Below, in pieces: positions 8,041 to 17,872 of a stretch of 64,000 bases of DNA. The translations under genes and the position numbers were made by a program. The stretch is from NCBI GenBank assembly GCA_028716975.1, contig JAQUOU010000012.1, positions 44,501 through 108,500 on the forward strand, written 5' to 3'. Every line of letters starts with the position of its first letter. Position 1 is the first letter of the stretch. Origin of the DNA: Methylobacter sp. (GTDB lineage Bacteria; Pseudomonadota; Gammaproteobacteria; Methylococcales; Methylomonadaceae). The notes under the pieces were generated by a model. That model did no database searches and was not told where the DNA came from. It saw only the letters and a program-made list of their open reading frames with translations.

Positions 8041-9033
8041 ATGTCTACTGTGAAAAAAATAATCATTGTTGTAATTCTCTTATGCGCCATCGCGGGTGTC
8101 ATCGGCTGGATCTATCACAAGCATCATCAGGAAAGGGAAAGTGTGATGATGCTTTACGGCAACGTCGATATTCGAGAGGTTAACCTCGGCTTCCGGGTTG
8201 CCGGCAGGCTCGCTAAACTCGTTTATGATGAAGGTGATAAAGTCAAAGGCGGCGACGTAATTGCAAAGCTTGACGATGAACCCTACCGAAATCAGGTCGC
8301 CAGTGCCAGAGCGCAAGTGGAGTCATTGAGGGAGCGTCTGAAGTTGAGAGAAAAAGGGAATCGTCCACAGGAGATTGCACAAGCCAGATCGCTAGTCCGC
8401 GAGCGCAAGGCTTTCGCAGCCAATGCCAGGCGACTGTTTCAGCGCTCGGAAAATACCCTTGCCATCAAAGGTATTTCGGCCCAGGAACGCGACAATGCAG
8501 AAGCGGCCTACCGGGAAGCCGAAGCACGATTCACGTCAGCTCGGGAAAACCTCGCGTTACTCGAAGCCGGGTTCCGGGTTGAAGATATTGCCCAGGCGGG
8601 TGCCGATCTCGCGCAAGCCGAAGCCGCGTTAGCCAGCGCTGAACTTCAGGTGAAGGACGCGGTTTTAATTGCCCCGTCCAATGGCGCCATTCTAACTCGC
8701 GCCCAGGAAGCGGGGGCAATTCTGCAGGCCGGGACTACGGTTTTTACGGTCTCTTTGCAAAATCCTGTTTGGGTTCGCGCCTACGTGCCTGAACCCAGCC
8801 TTGGCCGCATTCATCCTGGGGCCAAAGTTGAGATTTATACAGATTCGCGTCCGGACAAGTCTTATCGCGGTCAAATCGGTTATATTTCTCCGCGCGCAGA
8901 ATTTACTCCAAAGACAGTGGAAACGCCGGAACTGCGCACCGCACTCGTTTACCGGCTGCGTATTGTCGTAGAGAATCCCGATGAAGGGTTGAGGCAGGGA
9001 ATGCCGGTGACTATCAAGCTTGCCGGGAATTAA
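8041..9033 (+). CDS. ybhG: Membrane-fusion (HlyD/YbhG-type) subunit of ABC efflux pump
   Basis: A 330-residue periplasmic adaptor, close to the usual YbhG length. It has an N-terminal membrane anchor (IIIVVILLCAIAGVIGWIY), a biotinyl-lipoyl half-motif (VDIREVNLGFRVAGRL), a long Ala/Glu/Arg-rich coiled-coil hairpin (~residues 70-165), the second lipoyl half (LIAPSNGAILTRAQEAG) and a beta-barrel domain near the C-terminus. It bridges the inner-membrane transporter to the outer-membrane channel. I chose the ATG at 8041, directly before the Lys-rich anchor, over a TTG ten codons earlier. It is first in an operon with the ATPase 28 bases downstream. Confidence 0.88.
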   Translation: MSTVKKIIIVVILLCAIAGVIGWIYHKHHQERESVMMLYGNVDIREVNLGFRVAGRLAKLVYDEGDKVKGGDVIAKLDDEPYRNQVASARAQVESLRERLKLREKGNRPQEIAQARSLVRERKAFAANARRLFQRSENTLAIKGISAQERDNAEAAYREAEARFTSARENLALLEAGFRVEDIAQAGADLAQAEAALASAELQVKDAVLIAPSNGAILTRAQEAGAILQAGTTVFTVSLQNPVWVRAYVPEPSLGRIHPGAKVEIYTDSRPDKSYRGQIGYISPRAEFTPKTVETPELRTALVYRLRIVVENPDEGLRQGMPVTIKLAGN

Positions 9034-9061
9034 CCGCCAATGCTTTTTTTAGCCAGCCATT

Positions 9062-10792
9062 ATGAGTGACGCCCTTGTCACAATCGAATCCGTTCAGAAA
9101 ATTTTCACGGACTCGAAGAAGCCTGCTCTGGATGGTATTTCGGCGACCATACAGCCGGGGCGGATCACCGGTCTGGTCGGGCCGGACGGGGCGGGCAAGA
9201 CGACGCTCATACGACTGATGGCCGGGTTACTGGCGCCAACGTCGGGTAAAATTCGCGTGGATGGGCTTGACCCGATTCACGATGCCGCGAAGTTGCGTGA
9301 ATCCATCGGTTACATGCCGCAAAAATTCGGTCTCTATGAAGATTTGTCCGTGCAGGAAAATCTTGAGCTCCACGCTGATTTGCGGAATGTAGTGGGTGAA
9401 GAGCGCTCTGCAACATTTAAGCGCCTGCTGGACTTCACCGATTTGGCTAGATTCACCTCCAGGCTTGCCGGTAAATTGTCCGGCGGCATGAAGCAGAAAC
9501 TCGGGCTCGCCTGCGCGCTGCTTGGGCAGCCGCGTTTGCTGTTGCTTGATGAGCCGGGCGTGGGCGTGGATCCGATCTCGCGGCGGGAATTATGGAAAAT
9601 GGTTCAGGAGCTTATCGACCAGGGCATTACGGTGGTCTGGAGCACGGCTTATCTTGACGAAGCCGAATTATGCCGGGATGTGCTGTTGATGAATGAGGGC
9701 AAGTTAGTATTTTATGGAAAACCGTCAGATATGACTAGCCGTATCCGTGAGCGCAGCTTTCAAATCCGCCAAATCAGCGGCAGCCGGCGCCAATTGCTCG
9801 CACGTGTCCTGCGCAGCCACGAAGTGATGGATGGCGTAATACAAGGACATAATGTCCGGCTGGTGCTTCGTGCCGGTGCCGCGCATCCCAACCTGCATGA
9901 CATCAACGCCGGAAATCAGGCGGAACTCATGCCGGTAGCGCCGCGCTTTGAAGATGCGTTTATTGAGGCTTTGGGCGGCGGGCCGGGGGGCGAGTCCGCG
10001 CTCGCTCAGAGGTTGCGGCCGGTCACCGGCGAGACCAATACGGCGGTTGAAGCCGTCGACCTGACCAAAAAGTTTGGCGATTTCGCTGCCACGGATCATG
10101 TCAACTTCACCGTCAAGCACGGGGAAATTTTCGGCCTGCTGGGTCCGAATGGCGCAGGCAAGTCCACCACCTTCAGAATGATGTGCGGATTACTTACTCC
10201 CACATCCGGCACGGCGCGCGTGATGGGTATTGATCTAAAAACAAGCGCAAGCCAGGCCCGGCAGAAGCTTGGCTATATGGCGCAGAAATTCTCCCTCTAC
10301 GGAAGCCTCACGGTAAAGCAGAACCTGAAATTCTTCTCCGGCGTTTACGGCTTGAGAGGCGAGCAGCAAAAACTAGTCGTGAACGAGATGATCGAAGTGT
10401 TCAAGCTGCAGCCGTTTCTTGATACGGCGCCCAATACCCTGGCGCTCGGTTTCAAACAACGCCTCGCGCTAGCCTGCGCGGTCATGCACGAACCCCGGAT
10501 TCTGTTCCTCGACGAGCCGACCTCCGGCGTGGATCCCATTACACGCCGCGAGTTCTGGACCCATATCAACGGCGTAGTGGAAAAAGGCGTTACCGTCATG
10601 GTAACCACGCATTTCATGGACGAAGCCGAATACTGCGACCGCATTGCGTTAGTGTTCCGCGGCAGGATCATTGCGGCCGGTACGCCCGACCAGCTCAAGG
10701 ACCAGGCGTCTACGCCGCAGCATCCGGATCCATCCATGGAGGACGCATTCATCGCCCTGGTGCAGGCGCAATCGAATGAGGCCGGGTCATGA
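9062..10792 (+). CDS. ybhF: Double ATP-binding subunit of ABC efflux pump (YbhF-type)
   Basis: A 576-residue fusion of two ABC ATPase domains. The first has Walker [10 protein letters not shown] (~residue 40), signature LSGGMKQK (~139) and [12 protein letters not shown]. The second has Walker [10 protein letters not shown] (~360) and [11 protein letters not shown], but its signature reads LALGFKQR rather than LSGGQ. That deviation is typical of YbhF-type proteins, so it is not decay. The two sites are probably unequal in hydrolysis. The stop overlaps the next start by four bases (ATGA). It powers the two permeases encoded just downstream. Confidence 0.93.
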   Translation: MSDALVTIESVQKIFTDSKKPALDGISATIQPGRITGLVGPDGAGKTTLIRLMAGLLAPTSGKIRVDGLDPIHDAAKLRESIGYMPQKFGLYEDLSVQENLELHADLRNVVGEERSATFKRLLDFTDLARFTSRLAGKLSGGMKQKLGLACALLGQPRLLLLDEPGVGVDPISRRELWKMVQELIDQGITVVWSTAYLDEAELCRDVLLMNEGKLVFYGKPSDMTSRIRERSFQIRQISGSRRQLLARVLRSHEVMDGVIQGHNVRLVLRAGAAHPNLHDINAGNQAELMPVAPRFEDAFIEALGGGPGGESALAQRLRPVTGETNTAVEAVDLTKKFGDFAATDHVNFTVKHGEIFGLLGPNGAGKSTTFRMMCGLLTPTSGTARVMGIDLKTSASQARQKLGYMAQKFSLYGSLTVKQNLKFFSGVYGLRGEQQKLVVNEMIEVFKLQPFLDTAPNTLALGFKQRLALACAVMHEPRILFLDEPTSGVDPITRREFWTHINGVVEKGVTVMVTTHFMDEAEYCDRIALVFRGRIIAAGTPDQLKDQASTPQHPDPSMEDAFIALVQAQSNEAGS

Positions 10793-11919
10793 ACAAAATA
10801 GTATCCTTCCGCCGGCTCCGCGCCCTTTGCCGCAAAGAGACGTTGCAAATCCTGCGGGATCCCAGCAGCAACATCATCGCCTTTGTGCTTCCGGTGGTCT
10901 TGCTTTTCATCTTTGGTTACGGCATCAACCTCGACTCGACGGCCTTACGCATTGGTCTAGTGCTTGAAGATACCAGCCCTGAGGCACGGCATTTCGCGGA
11001 TAACCTCTATGGTTCCCCCTACCTTCAGGTTACCGCAGGACTCACCCTGACGGAGATGGAGCAAGCGATGACTGCGGGTAAAGTCAGAGGGTTCGTGGTG
11101 ATTCCTGTGGATTTCGCCGAAAAACTCAAACGCCCGGCGGATACTGCGCCACTGCTGGTGATCACGGACGGCGCCGAACCCAATACTGCAAATTTTGTGC
11201 AAAATTACGTGCGAGGGGTCTGGAACGGCTGGCTGCTGCAACGAGCTGTTGAGCGTGGCGAGGCGCCGCCGGCCGATATCGCCATTGAATCCCGGTTCTG
11301 GTTCAATTCCTCAGCCGAGAGCCGGAACTATATCATTCCCGGGTCAATCACCATTATCATGACGGTTATAGGCACGCTGCTGACCTCGTTAGTGGTCGCC
11401 CGCGAATGGGAACGCGGCACGATGGAGGCGCTATTGGCATCGCCCGTGACGCGTGCTGAATTATTGCTCAGCAAGTTGCTGCCGTATTACGTGTTGGGAA
11501 TTTCTTCTTTATTCTTATGTGTTGGCGTTTCAGTATTTATCCTGAATATCCCGTTTCGGGGCTCACTCTTGGTATTATGGGCTATTGGCACGCTGTTTTT
11601 AGGCTGCAGTCTGGGCCTGGGCTTGCTGATTTCTACAGTGCTGCGTAACCAGTTTAATGCCGCTCAGGCGGCGCTGAACGCCGCCTTTCTCCCCGCCCTG
11701 ATGCTTTCCGGCTTCATCTACGAAATCCGTAGCATGCCGGTCCTTATCCAGGCTTTCACCTACCTGATTCCGGCGCGTTATTTTGTGACAGCGATACAAA
11801 CCATTTTTCAGGCTGGCAATGTCTGGACGGTGATACTGCGCAGTGGACTTTTTCTTCTGCTGGCTGCAGTTTTTTTCATTGGTTTGACCGCGCTGAAAAC
11901 CCGACGCCGGCTGGAATGA
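10789..11919 (+). CDS. ybhS: ABC-2 type permease, first subunit (YbhS-type)
   Basis: A 376-residue inner-membrane protein of the ABC-2 class: one N-terminal membrane helix ([18 protein letters not shown]), a large extracytoplasmic domain (~residues 50-170), and five C-terminal helices starting with [36 protein letters not shown]. The [15 protein letters not shown] motif after the second helix is the hallmark of the class. It starts within the ATPase stop (ATGA) and ends overlapping the next permease start by four bases. It should form a heterodimer with the following gene product. Confidence 0.92.
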   Translation: MNKIVSFRRLRALCRKETLQILRDPSSNIIAFVLPVVLLFIFGYGINLDSTALRIGLVLEDTSPEARHFADNLYGSPYLQVTAGLTLTEMEQAMTAGKVRGFVVIPVDFAEKLKRPADTAPLLVITDGAEPNTANFVQNYVRGVWNGWLLQRAVERGEAPPADIAIESRFWFNSSAESRNYIIPGSITIIMTVIGTLLTSLVVAREWERGTMEALLASPVTRAELLLSKLLPYYVLGISSLFLCVGVSVFILNIPFRGSLLVLWAIGTLFLGCSLGLGLLISTVLRNQFNAAQAALNAAFLPALMLSGFIYEIRSMPVLIQAFTYLIPARYFVTAIQTIFQAGNVWTVILRSGLFLLLAAVFFIGLTALKTRRRLE

Positions 11920-13028
11920 CTATGTTTTTACGCCTCGCCACCCTGATCATCAAGGAATTGCAGACGCTCCTGCAGGACAAGCAAAGCCGTGTGATCCTCA
12001 TCATGCCGGTGGTGCTGCAACTTGCGCTATTTCCCTTCGCGGCGACCCTGGAAGTCACCAATAATACGCTGGCGGTTTTTAATGAGGACAGCGGCAAAGA
12101 AGCCCTGGAACTGGTTCAGCGATTTTCCCAGGCGCAAGCCTTCACCGAATTGATCCCTCTCTACAGTGAAGCTGAGGTGCGTGACGTCCTTGATAACCAG
12201 CAAGCGTTAATCGTTGTTCGTTTTCCCGCCGATTTTTCGCGCAATGTCGCCGCTGGGCGCGCTGCCAGGATTCAGGCGCTGCTTGATGGCCGCCGTTCGA
12301 ATAGCGGCCAAATCGCCTTGGGTTATGTGCAGCAAATTCTTCAGGCTTACATCGGCGAGCGCCTGAATGATAAACAGCAAGTTGCCCTCTCCAACCTGAT
12401 TATCCGCAATCAGTTTAATCCTAACCTCGATTATGTGCGTCACATTGTGCCCGGCCTGGTCGCTATTATTACGACGATCAGCACCCTGATCGTAACGGCT
12501 CTTTCGGTCGCTCGGGAACGGGAGCAGGGAACATTCGACCAGCTCCTGGCCTCCCCGCTGACGCCCGGCATGGTGATGGTTGGCAAGGCTATTCCGGCGA
12601 TGCTGGTCGCCATGGTGCAAGCGACGATCATTCTGCTGGCGGGTATCTTTATCTACCGGATACCCTTTGCCGGCTCTTTTGGTTTGCTCTACGCAAGTAT
12701 GACATTCTATATTCTTGCCCTGGCCGGATTCGGGCTTTTGATTTCTTCGGTCTGTGCTACGCAGCAGCAGGCTTTTCTGGGTGTATTTAGCTTCGTGATG
12801 CCCGCCATCCTGCTCTCCGGATTCGTTGCACCTGTTGAAAACATGCCAACATGGCTGCAATACCTGGATTGGCTGAACCCGCTGCGCCATTTTATGATTA
12901 TTGTAAAAGGCGTTTTTCTCAAAGATATGGGTCTGTCCGCGATTCTGCAAAACCTGTGGCCACTGCTGGTTATCGCCGCCGGAACACTTGGCGTTGCCAA
13001 CTGGATGTTTCGCCGGCGTTTGGAATAA
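11916..13028 (+). CDS. ybhR: ABC-2 type permease, second subunit (YbhR-type)
   Basis: A 370-residue ABC-2 permease paralogous to the preceding one, with the same plan: an N-terminal helix ([18 protein letters not shown]), an extracytoplasmic domain, and a C-terminal bundle containing [16 protein letters not shown]. It completes the inner-membrane half of a YbhFSR-type exporter. In E. coli this pump exports cationic drugs and, by report, Na+/Li+; the substrate here cannot be told. The operon is then interrupted by a 459-base repeat-rich spacer before the outer-membrane factor. Confidence 0.92.
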   Translation: MTMFLRLATLIIKELQTLLQDKQSRVILIMPVVLQLALFPFAATLEVTNNTLAVFNEDSGKEALELVQRFSQAQAFTELIPLYSEAEVRDVLDNQQALIVVRFPADFSRNVAAGRAARIQALLDGRRSNSGQIALGYVQQILQAYIGERLNDKQQVALSNLIIRNQFNPNLDYVRHIVPGLVAIITTISTLIVTALSVAREREQGTFDQLLASPLTPGMVMVGKAIPAMLVAMVQATIILLAGIFIYRIPFAGSFGLLYASMTFYILALAGFGLLISSVCATQQQAFLGVFSFVMPAILLSGFVAPVENMPTWLQYLDWLNPLRHFMIIVKGVFLKDMGLSAILQNLWPLLVIAAGTLGVANWMFRRRLE

Positions 13029-13487
13029 TCCGTAGTGGTTAGTTCTGCTTGGTCAGATTACATGACGACTATTTTCCAACATCGTCATTCCGGCATGGAT
13101 GCCGGACCCATCCGCCCGGAGCGGATTGGCATTTACCCCTAGGGGTGCGGGGCAGGAAAGCCTCGCATGACCAATCTGTCCGGAACAGATTGGCATTGAC
13201 CCCGTTGGGGTGCGGGGCAGGAAAGCCTCGCATGAATCCAGGCTCCATGGATGGATTTAAGCTTGCCATCCCTGGCGCTGGATACCCCCTTCCCGGCGGG
13301 TATGACGAACTTGCGCATAACCTGACAAAGTAGAATTAGGAGTATGTTTAAAATTAAACGCAGGTCAGCCGGTATCGGCATGTGTCTGATAAGCCATGCC
13401 ATTGACCCATCGCTATTCCCTGATATTACCGCGCGTCGGCCAATTCTCAGGGCGCTATAATTAGCTGCCGCAACGTAGACAGAATAT
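13029..13487. repeat. Repeat-rich spacer with a 65-bp tandem duplication
   Basis: A hairpin of the type ATTCCGGC-atggat-GCCGGA begins at ~13087. From ~13125 a ~65-base unit occurs twice: the stretch GGGGTGCGGGGCAGGAAAGC starts at 13142 and again at 13207, each preceded by GATTGGCATT. Related sequence appears inverted at 17024-17083, and the hairpin family recurs at 29706. No gene is visible; the frames that cross it exist only because of the repeat. The promoter of the downstream gene, if separate, lies at its right edge. Confidence 0.7.
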
Positions 13488-14963
13488 ATGAGCATTACTT
13501 CCTTCATTTCTTATGCGCTACGTCTCGCTACTACGGCTGGAGTTAGTCTTTTATTGCCGGCTTGCACGGTTGGGCCTGATTATCGGAAACCGGATACCAG
13601 CCTTCCAAAGGAGTGGACTTCTTCTCACGCCAAACAAAATGGAAAGGATGAAGTTGCCATCGAATTGGCTTGGTGGCGGAATTTTCATGATCCTATTTTA
13701 AATCAATTGATAGCAAAAGCCGCCCGCAGCAATCCGGATGTCAAGATTGCCGGGACGCGGATCAGCGAGGCGCGTGCCTTACGCGCTTCCGCCGATGCGG
13801 CCTTGTTTCCGATGGGCGATGTGATGGCCAGCGCTAATCGTCAACGCAATCAAATCGGTTTTCCCAGTAGCGCCCCTGTTGCTATAACAAGCGCCGTGAA
13901 AAATCCTTTCAATATTTTTAAGATTGGCTTTGATGCCAGCTGGGAGCTTGACCTGTTCGGCGGGCATCGCCGCGATGCGGAAGCCGCCGAAGCCGAGTTT
14001 GAGGCCGCCGTTCTCACACGCGACGATATTTTAATCAGCATCCTGGCGGAAGTCGCACGCACTTATGTTGAGATACGTCAGTTCCAGGCGCAATTGAGCG
14101 TGGCCCAGGACACCGTCGCTTCGGACATGAAAACTACTGCTATTACCAAACAGCGGTTTGATCTGGGCGAAACTGCCGGAATTGATCTCTCCAGGGCTGA
14201 GGCGCAGCAGCAGCACGATCAAGCACAACTGCCTTATTACAGCAATCTGCTGGCGCAGGCGGAATTCAGTCTGGATGTCTTGTTGGGCGAGCAGCCGGGA
14301 GCAGCGCATCGGCTTGTCAACCCGGTTTCAGGCATACCGGCCGGCACCAGGAAACTGCTCCTGGCGGCTCCGGCTTCGGTGATTGCCCAGCGTCCCGATA
14401 TTCGCAATGCAGAACGCAAGCTCGCCTCGGCCACGGCGCAACAAGGCGTCGCGGTTGCAAAATTCTTCCCGGATATTTCCCTGGCCGGCTTTATAGGCCT
14501 ATTTAATACCAATGCCGGGAATCTTTTGCGCGTGAGCAGTAAGTCATGGAATATGGGAGCCAACATTTTATGGCCTATTTTGAGCTTCGGCTCATTGTCG
14601 GCCAATCTTGCTGCCGCAGACGCAAGACAGCAGGAAGCGCTGGCAACCTATCAGAAGACGATTATTAGCGCGTTATCGGATGTAGAACGCGCCTTTACTG
14701 CCTATACCGAGCAGGAAAAGTACACGCAATCCCTGGAAAAAGCGACTGCTGCCGATCTTAATATCTACGAGATTGTCCTTAAGCGTTACGAAGAAGGGCT
14801 GGCATCCTTCCTGGAGGTGCTGGATGCGCAACGCAGGCTCTATGATTACCAGAATCAGTTGACTTTAGCCAAGGCGCAGACATCGCAAAATTTAATCGCT
14901 GTCTACAAAAGTTTGGGAGGCGGCTGGAAACCCGGGGCGGTATCGGGAATCCCCGTACAGTAA
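13488..14963 (+). CDS. Outer-membrane efflux lipoprotein (NodT/OprM family)
   Basis: A 491-residue outer-membrane factor. The N-terminus is a lipoprotein signal with lipobox LLPAC (Cys ~26), followed by the family motif TVGPDYRKP. Two repeated TolC-like halves follow, with SWELDLFGGHRRDAEAAEAE (~160-180) and the second-half pattern DVERAFTAYTEQ, ending in RYEEGLASFLEVLDAQR. It provides the outer-membrane channel, making the 8041-14963 block a complete tripartite exporter; E. coli ybhGFSR has no such gene. The spacer before it suggests read-through or its own promoter. The start has a weak ribosome-binding site. Confidence 0.9.
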   Translation: MSITSFISYALRLATTAGVSLLLPACTVGPDYRKPDTSLPKEWTSSHAKQNGKDEVAIELAWWRNFHDPILNQLIAKAARSNPDVKIAGTRISEARALRASADAALFPMGDVMASANRQRNQIGFPSSAPVAITSAVKNPFNIFKIGFDASWELDLFGGHRRDAEAAEAEFEAAVLTRDDILISILAEVARTYVEIRQFQAQLSVAQDTVASDMKTTAITKQRFDLGETAGIDLSRAEAQQQHDQAQLPYYSNLLAQAEFSLDVLLGEQPGAAHRLVNPVSGIPAGTRKLLLAAPASVIAQRPDIRNAERKLASATAQQGVAVAKFFPDISLAGFIGLFNTNAGNLLRVSSKSWNMGANILWPILSFGSLSANLAAADARQQEALATYQKTIISALSDVERAFTAYTEQEKYTQSLEKATAADLNIYEIVLKRYEEGLASFLEVLDAQRRLYDYQNQLTLAKAQTSQNLIAVYKSLGGGWKPGAVSGIPVQ

Positions 14964-14994
14964 TATTGAGATAAGATTAATTTAACCGGAATGC

Positions 14995-15270
14995 TAAGGA
15001 AACTCTGAATAAGTTCTTCGACAAGCTTCCTTCGACCAGCAAGCTCAGGACGAACGGTTTGTGTTAATTCCGTTCGTGGTGAGCCTCATTCGACAAGCTC
15101 ATGACAGGTTTCGACTAGGCTCAGGAGAGCGGTGTCGATTCCGTTCGTGGTGAGCCCTTCGGCTACGCTCAGGAGAGCCCCTTCGATTAGACTCAGGAGA
15201 GCCTTGTCGATTCCGTTCGTGGTGAGCTGGTCGAACCATGAACAAAATCAACTTATTCAGAGCTTTCCTA
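14995..15270. repeat. MITE-like element with 21-bp terminal inverted repeats
   Basis: The left end 14995-15015 and right end 15250-15270 are inverted repeats agreeing at 18 of 21 positions; both contain CTCTGAATAAGTT as read inward. The interior is packed with TTCGACAAGCTC, CAGGACGAACGG and CCGTTCGTGGTGAGC words in both orientations. There is no transposase. Located between convergent genes, it could fold into a large hairpin and act as a terminator. The frame crossing it is a product of the repeats. Confidence 0.7.
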
Positions 15271-15307
15271 ACCTGCCCCTTAGCGGTATCGTATTGCCAT
15301 GTTCCGG

Positions 15308-16375
15308 TTATTTATTTAGCGCCTTGTGTTTCAGGCTTTCAATCACGGCTGTGATTGCAGGTTCCTGCGCCATGATGCTTTCACACAAGCGGAATTGCTC
15401 CGCAGCCCGCTGTAAGTTTTGTTCGGGGCCAGTCACTTTAAAATAGCGATTATTTTCCAGGTAGTCCGTATAAAACCGGAGGCCTAATTCAAACGGAATC
15501 AGTTGTATGGCAGGGTATAAATAATGGTAATCGTAATCTGAAAAAAATGTGCCGGCCTCGCTTAAATAATTCTTTAATAGAGCCGTGCAAATATCGAGGT
15601 CAAATTCATCAGTCTCTAAATTATGGCAGCAGGATCGCAAACAATCACCAATATCGTAATGCACTAATCCGGGTTTGACGGTATCCAGGTCAATAATGCT
15701 GACGATATTTCTGCTGTGTTTATCGAAAAGGAAATTATTCAATTTGGGATCGCCGTGAATAATCCGCATCGATAATAAACCTTGTAGTCTGGCATTTTCG
15801 AGATTATCGGCCAAATGCTGGAAGCGGGCAATAAAGTCAGCGCAATAGCGGCTTTCCAGCGCAGGAACTGGTCTGGCTGGCTGCTTTAAAATCCAATGGT
15901 AATGCTTTAAATATTCAGGGGTAATATGAAAGCCTGGCAAAGTATCATGTAAGGCCTGAGGGTTAAGATCGCTGACCAGGCGATGAAAGTGTCCTAGTGC
16001 AAATCCGGCCTGTTCAGCCTGGCTAATATTGGCTATGGACTCAAGACTTTCTGTATCGGCAATAAAGCTTAGCGCCCGCCAATAATCGCCTTTTTCATCC
16101 TGATAATAAGAGTTTTTATCTGTAGTTGGTAAAATTTCCGGAATTTGCAGCCTGATTAAGTTGCCGGCTTTTTGCTCAATATGCTGATTAAGCCTTATCA
16201 GGTTTGCCATGATTTGTTCAGGCTTGGGAAAAACGGTGTGGTTTATGCCTTGCAAAACAAATGACGAGGACCTCGTTGAAACCAGGTAAGTATCGTTTAT
16301 TAACCCATTGCCGAGCCGAGTTATTTGATTAACGGTTTTGGCAAATTGGCCGGCAATGGCAAGCAGCGCGTTCAT
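15308..16375 (-). CDS. Aminoglycoside phosphotransferase-fold kinase, NahK-like
   Basis: A 355-residue small-molecule kinase of the APH/choline kinase fold. It shows the N-lobe pattern RLGNGLINDTYLVSTRSS with FVLQGINHTVFPKPEQIM, the catalytic loop IIHGDPKLNNFLFD (~residues 200-213), and the metal-binding IIDLDTVKPGLVHYDIGD. The N-terminal pattern matches the N-acetylhexosamine 1-kinase-like group, but substrate assignment from sequence is uncertain; homoserine-kinase-like or other sugar kinase roles are possible. I chose the ATG at 16375 over the TTG immediately before it. It follows rdgB in the same direction, 45 bases apart, so the two are probably cotranscribed. Confidence 0.8.
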   Translation of the reverse strand: MNALLAIAGQFAKTVNQITRLGNGLINDTYLVSTRSSSFVLQGINHTVFPKPEQIMANLIRLNQHIEQKAGNLIRLQIPEILPTTDKNSYYQDEKGDYWRALSFIADTESLESIANISQAEQAGFALGHFHRLVSDLNPQALHDTLPGFHITPEYLKHYHWILKQPARPVPALESRYCADFIARFQHLADNLENARLQGLLSMRIIHGDPKLNNFLFDKHSRNIVSIIDLDTVKPGLVHYDIGDCLRSCCHNLETDEFDLDICTALLKNYLSEAGTFFSDYDYHYLYPAIQLIPFELGLRFYTDYLENNRYFKVTGPEQNLQRAAEQFRLCESIMAQEPAITAVIESLKHKALNK

Positions 16376-16420
16376 CAAAATAGTACAGTGCAGGAAAGGG
16401 CGATTAATGCCGCCATCACA

Positions 16421-17014
16421 TCAGCTTGCCCCGCTTTTAATTAATGCGGTTAGTAGTCTCAGGGCTTGGCCTCTATGGCTCAGGGAATTTTTAGCTGCCG
16501 CAGATAATTCCGCCGATGTGCAATTTTGCTCCGGCACCCAGAATACCGGATCATAGCCAAAACCGTTTGTACCGCTGGCATGATCTAAAATTCTGCCTTC
16601 CCAGACCCCTTGAGCAATCACAGGAAAAGGATCATCGGCGTGTTTCATAAACACCATGACACAAATAAAGCGCGCGCTGCGTTGTTGTTCAGGGACACCT
16701 GCAAGTTCCTGCAACAATTTTTCCAGATTTTGCTGATCACTGGAGCCAATGCCCGCATACCGGGCAGAAATCACGCCCGGAGCGCCGTTCAAGGCATCAA
16801 CGACTAAACCTGAGTCATCGGCTATAGCCGGCAAATTACAATGCAAAGCCGCGTTTCTTGCTTTTAAAATCGCATTTTCTACAAATGTAGAGCCGGTTTC
16901 TTCTACTTCCGCAACATTAAATACAGACTGGGGAACGAGAAGATAATCCGTAAGAAGCGCCTGAATTTCCTTGATCTTGCCGAGGTTGCCACTGGCCAGA
17001 ACGATGTCATGCAT
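16421..17014 (-). CDS. rdgB: RdgB/HAM1 non-canonical purine NTP pyrophosphatase
   Basis: A 197-residue enzyme that hydrolyses dITP, ITP and XTP to monophosphates, keeping deaminated purines out of DNA. It begins with the family signature IVLASGNLGKIKEIQALL (the SGNxGK nucleotide-binding motif), has IADDSGLVVDALNGAPGVIS (~residues 66-85) containing the catalytic Asp, and ends with NGFGYDPVFWVPE and SHRGQAL. Length is as expected. It follows rph on the minus strand, separated by a 72-base gap that contains a repeat fragment. Confidence 0.96.
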   Translation of the reverse strand: MHDIVLASGNLGKIKEIQALLTDYLLVPQSVFNVAEVEETGSTFVENAILKARNAALHCNLPAIADDSGLVVDALNGAPGVISARYAGIGSSDQQNLEKLLQELAGVPEQQRSARFICVMVFMKHADDPFPVIAQGVWEGRILDHASGTNGFGYDPVFWVPEQNCTSAELSAAAKNSLSHRGQALRLLTALIKSGAS

Positions 17015-17023
17015 GGCTATCCC

Positions 17024-17083
17024 TGCCCTGCACCCGTTGGGTAAATGCCAATCTGCTCCAGGCAGATTGGTATTGCGATTTTA
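17024..17083. repeat. Fragment of the 65-bp repeat family, inverted
   Basis: Between rdgB and rph. The segment CACCCGTTGGGTAAATGCCA followed by ATCTGCTCC resembles the reverse complement of the tandem unit at 13125-13235 (GATTGGCATTTACCCC...GGGTGCGGGGCAGG). The AATCTGCTCCAGGCAGATT inside it is an inverted repeat that could form a hairpin in the rph-rdgB transcript. Confidence 0.55.
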
Positions 17084-17086
17084 ATG

Positions 17087-17809
17087 TCAAGCTTCGCATC
17101 CCAGCGCTATTCGCTGTTTTTCCAATAATTGCTTAATGCCGAAACCCGCTAGCTCCAGCATGGCATCCAGTTCTTCCTTTCTGAAGGCATGGCCTTCAGC
17201 CGTACCCTGAACTTCAATAAAGGCAGCGGCATCATTCATGACTACATTCATATCGGTTTCCGCGTTGCTGTCTTCAGCATAGTCCAGGTCCAGTACTGGG
17301 ATGCCGTTATAAATTCCTACCGAAACCGATGCGATTTGCCCATGCAGCGGGTTAGTTTTAATTTGTTTGCGTTTGAACATTTTTTGCGTGGCTAACGACA
17401 AGGCTACAAAACCGCCGGTAATTGAAGCTGTCCGCGTACCGCCATCCGCCTGTAATACGTCACAGTCTATAGTAATGGTATTTTCGCCTAACGCCTTTAA
17501 ATCAACCGCTGCCCGCAATGACCGGCCAATCAGCCGCTGAATTTCGAGCGTCCTTCCGCCCTGTTTGCCGTAACTGGCTTCACGTCCCATCCTGCTATGC
17601 GTTGAACGCGGCAGCATGCCGTATTCGGCAGTAATCCAACCTTCACCTTTGCCTTTAAGAAAACGGGGAACACTGTTATCAACGCTGGCGGTACAAAGTA
17701 CTCGGGTATCGCCAAACTCAACCAGGACAGAACCTTCCGCATGTTTGGTATAACCGCAGGTAAATTTTATTTCTCTTAGTTGATCAGGATTGCGTCCGCT
17801 CGGTCTCAT
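17087..17809 (-). CDS. rph: Ribonuclease PH
   Basis: A 240-residue phosphorolytic 3'-5' exoribonuclease that trims tRNA 3' ends. It starts [20 protein letters not shown]. It contains [30 protein letters not shown], the phosphate-site pattern [15 protein letters not shown], and [17 protein letters not shown]. The C-terminus is complete ([20 protein letters not shown] ending), so this is not the truncated allele seen in some E. coli strains. It is the first gene of a minus-strand group with rdgB and the sugar-kinase-like gene; the Ser/Thr kinase upstream is also on this strand. Confidence 0.96.
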   Translation of the reverse strand: MRPSGRNPDQLREIKFTCGYTKHAEGSVLVEFGDTRVLCTASVDNSVPRFLKGKGEGWITAEYGMLPRSTHSRMGREASYGKQGGRTLEIQRLIGRSLRAAVDLKALGENTITIDCDVLQADGGTRTASITGGFVALSLATQKMFKRKQIKTNPLHGQIASVSVGIYNGIPVLDLDYAEDSNAETDMNVVMNDAAAFIEVQGTAEGHAFRKEELDAMLELAGFGIKQLLEKQRIALGCEA

Positions 17810-17872
17810 GTCTGTTTCGCCAGAATAAAAACAGAACAGTATACCTGAACTGATAATTATACGGTTTTCGAT

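Noticed and set aside
13049..13333. Open frame of 94 codons on the plus strand (and counterparts on the minus strand).
   Set aside because: It lies wholly in the 65-bp repeat block, and its protein is a translation of the repeat.
15132..15446. Open frame of 104 codons across the MITE-like element.
   Set aside because: It translates the palindromic words of the element and runs antisense into the kinase gene.
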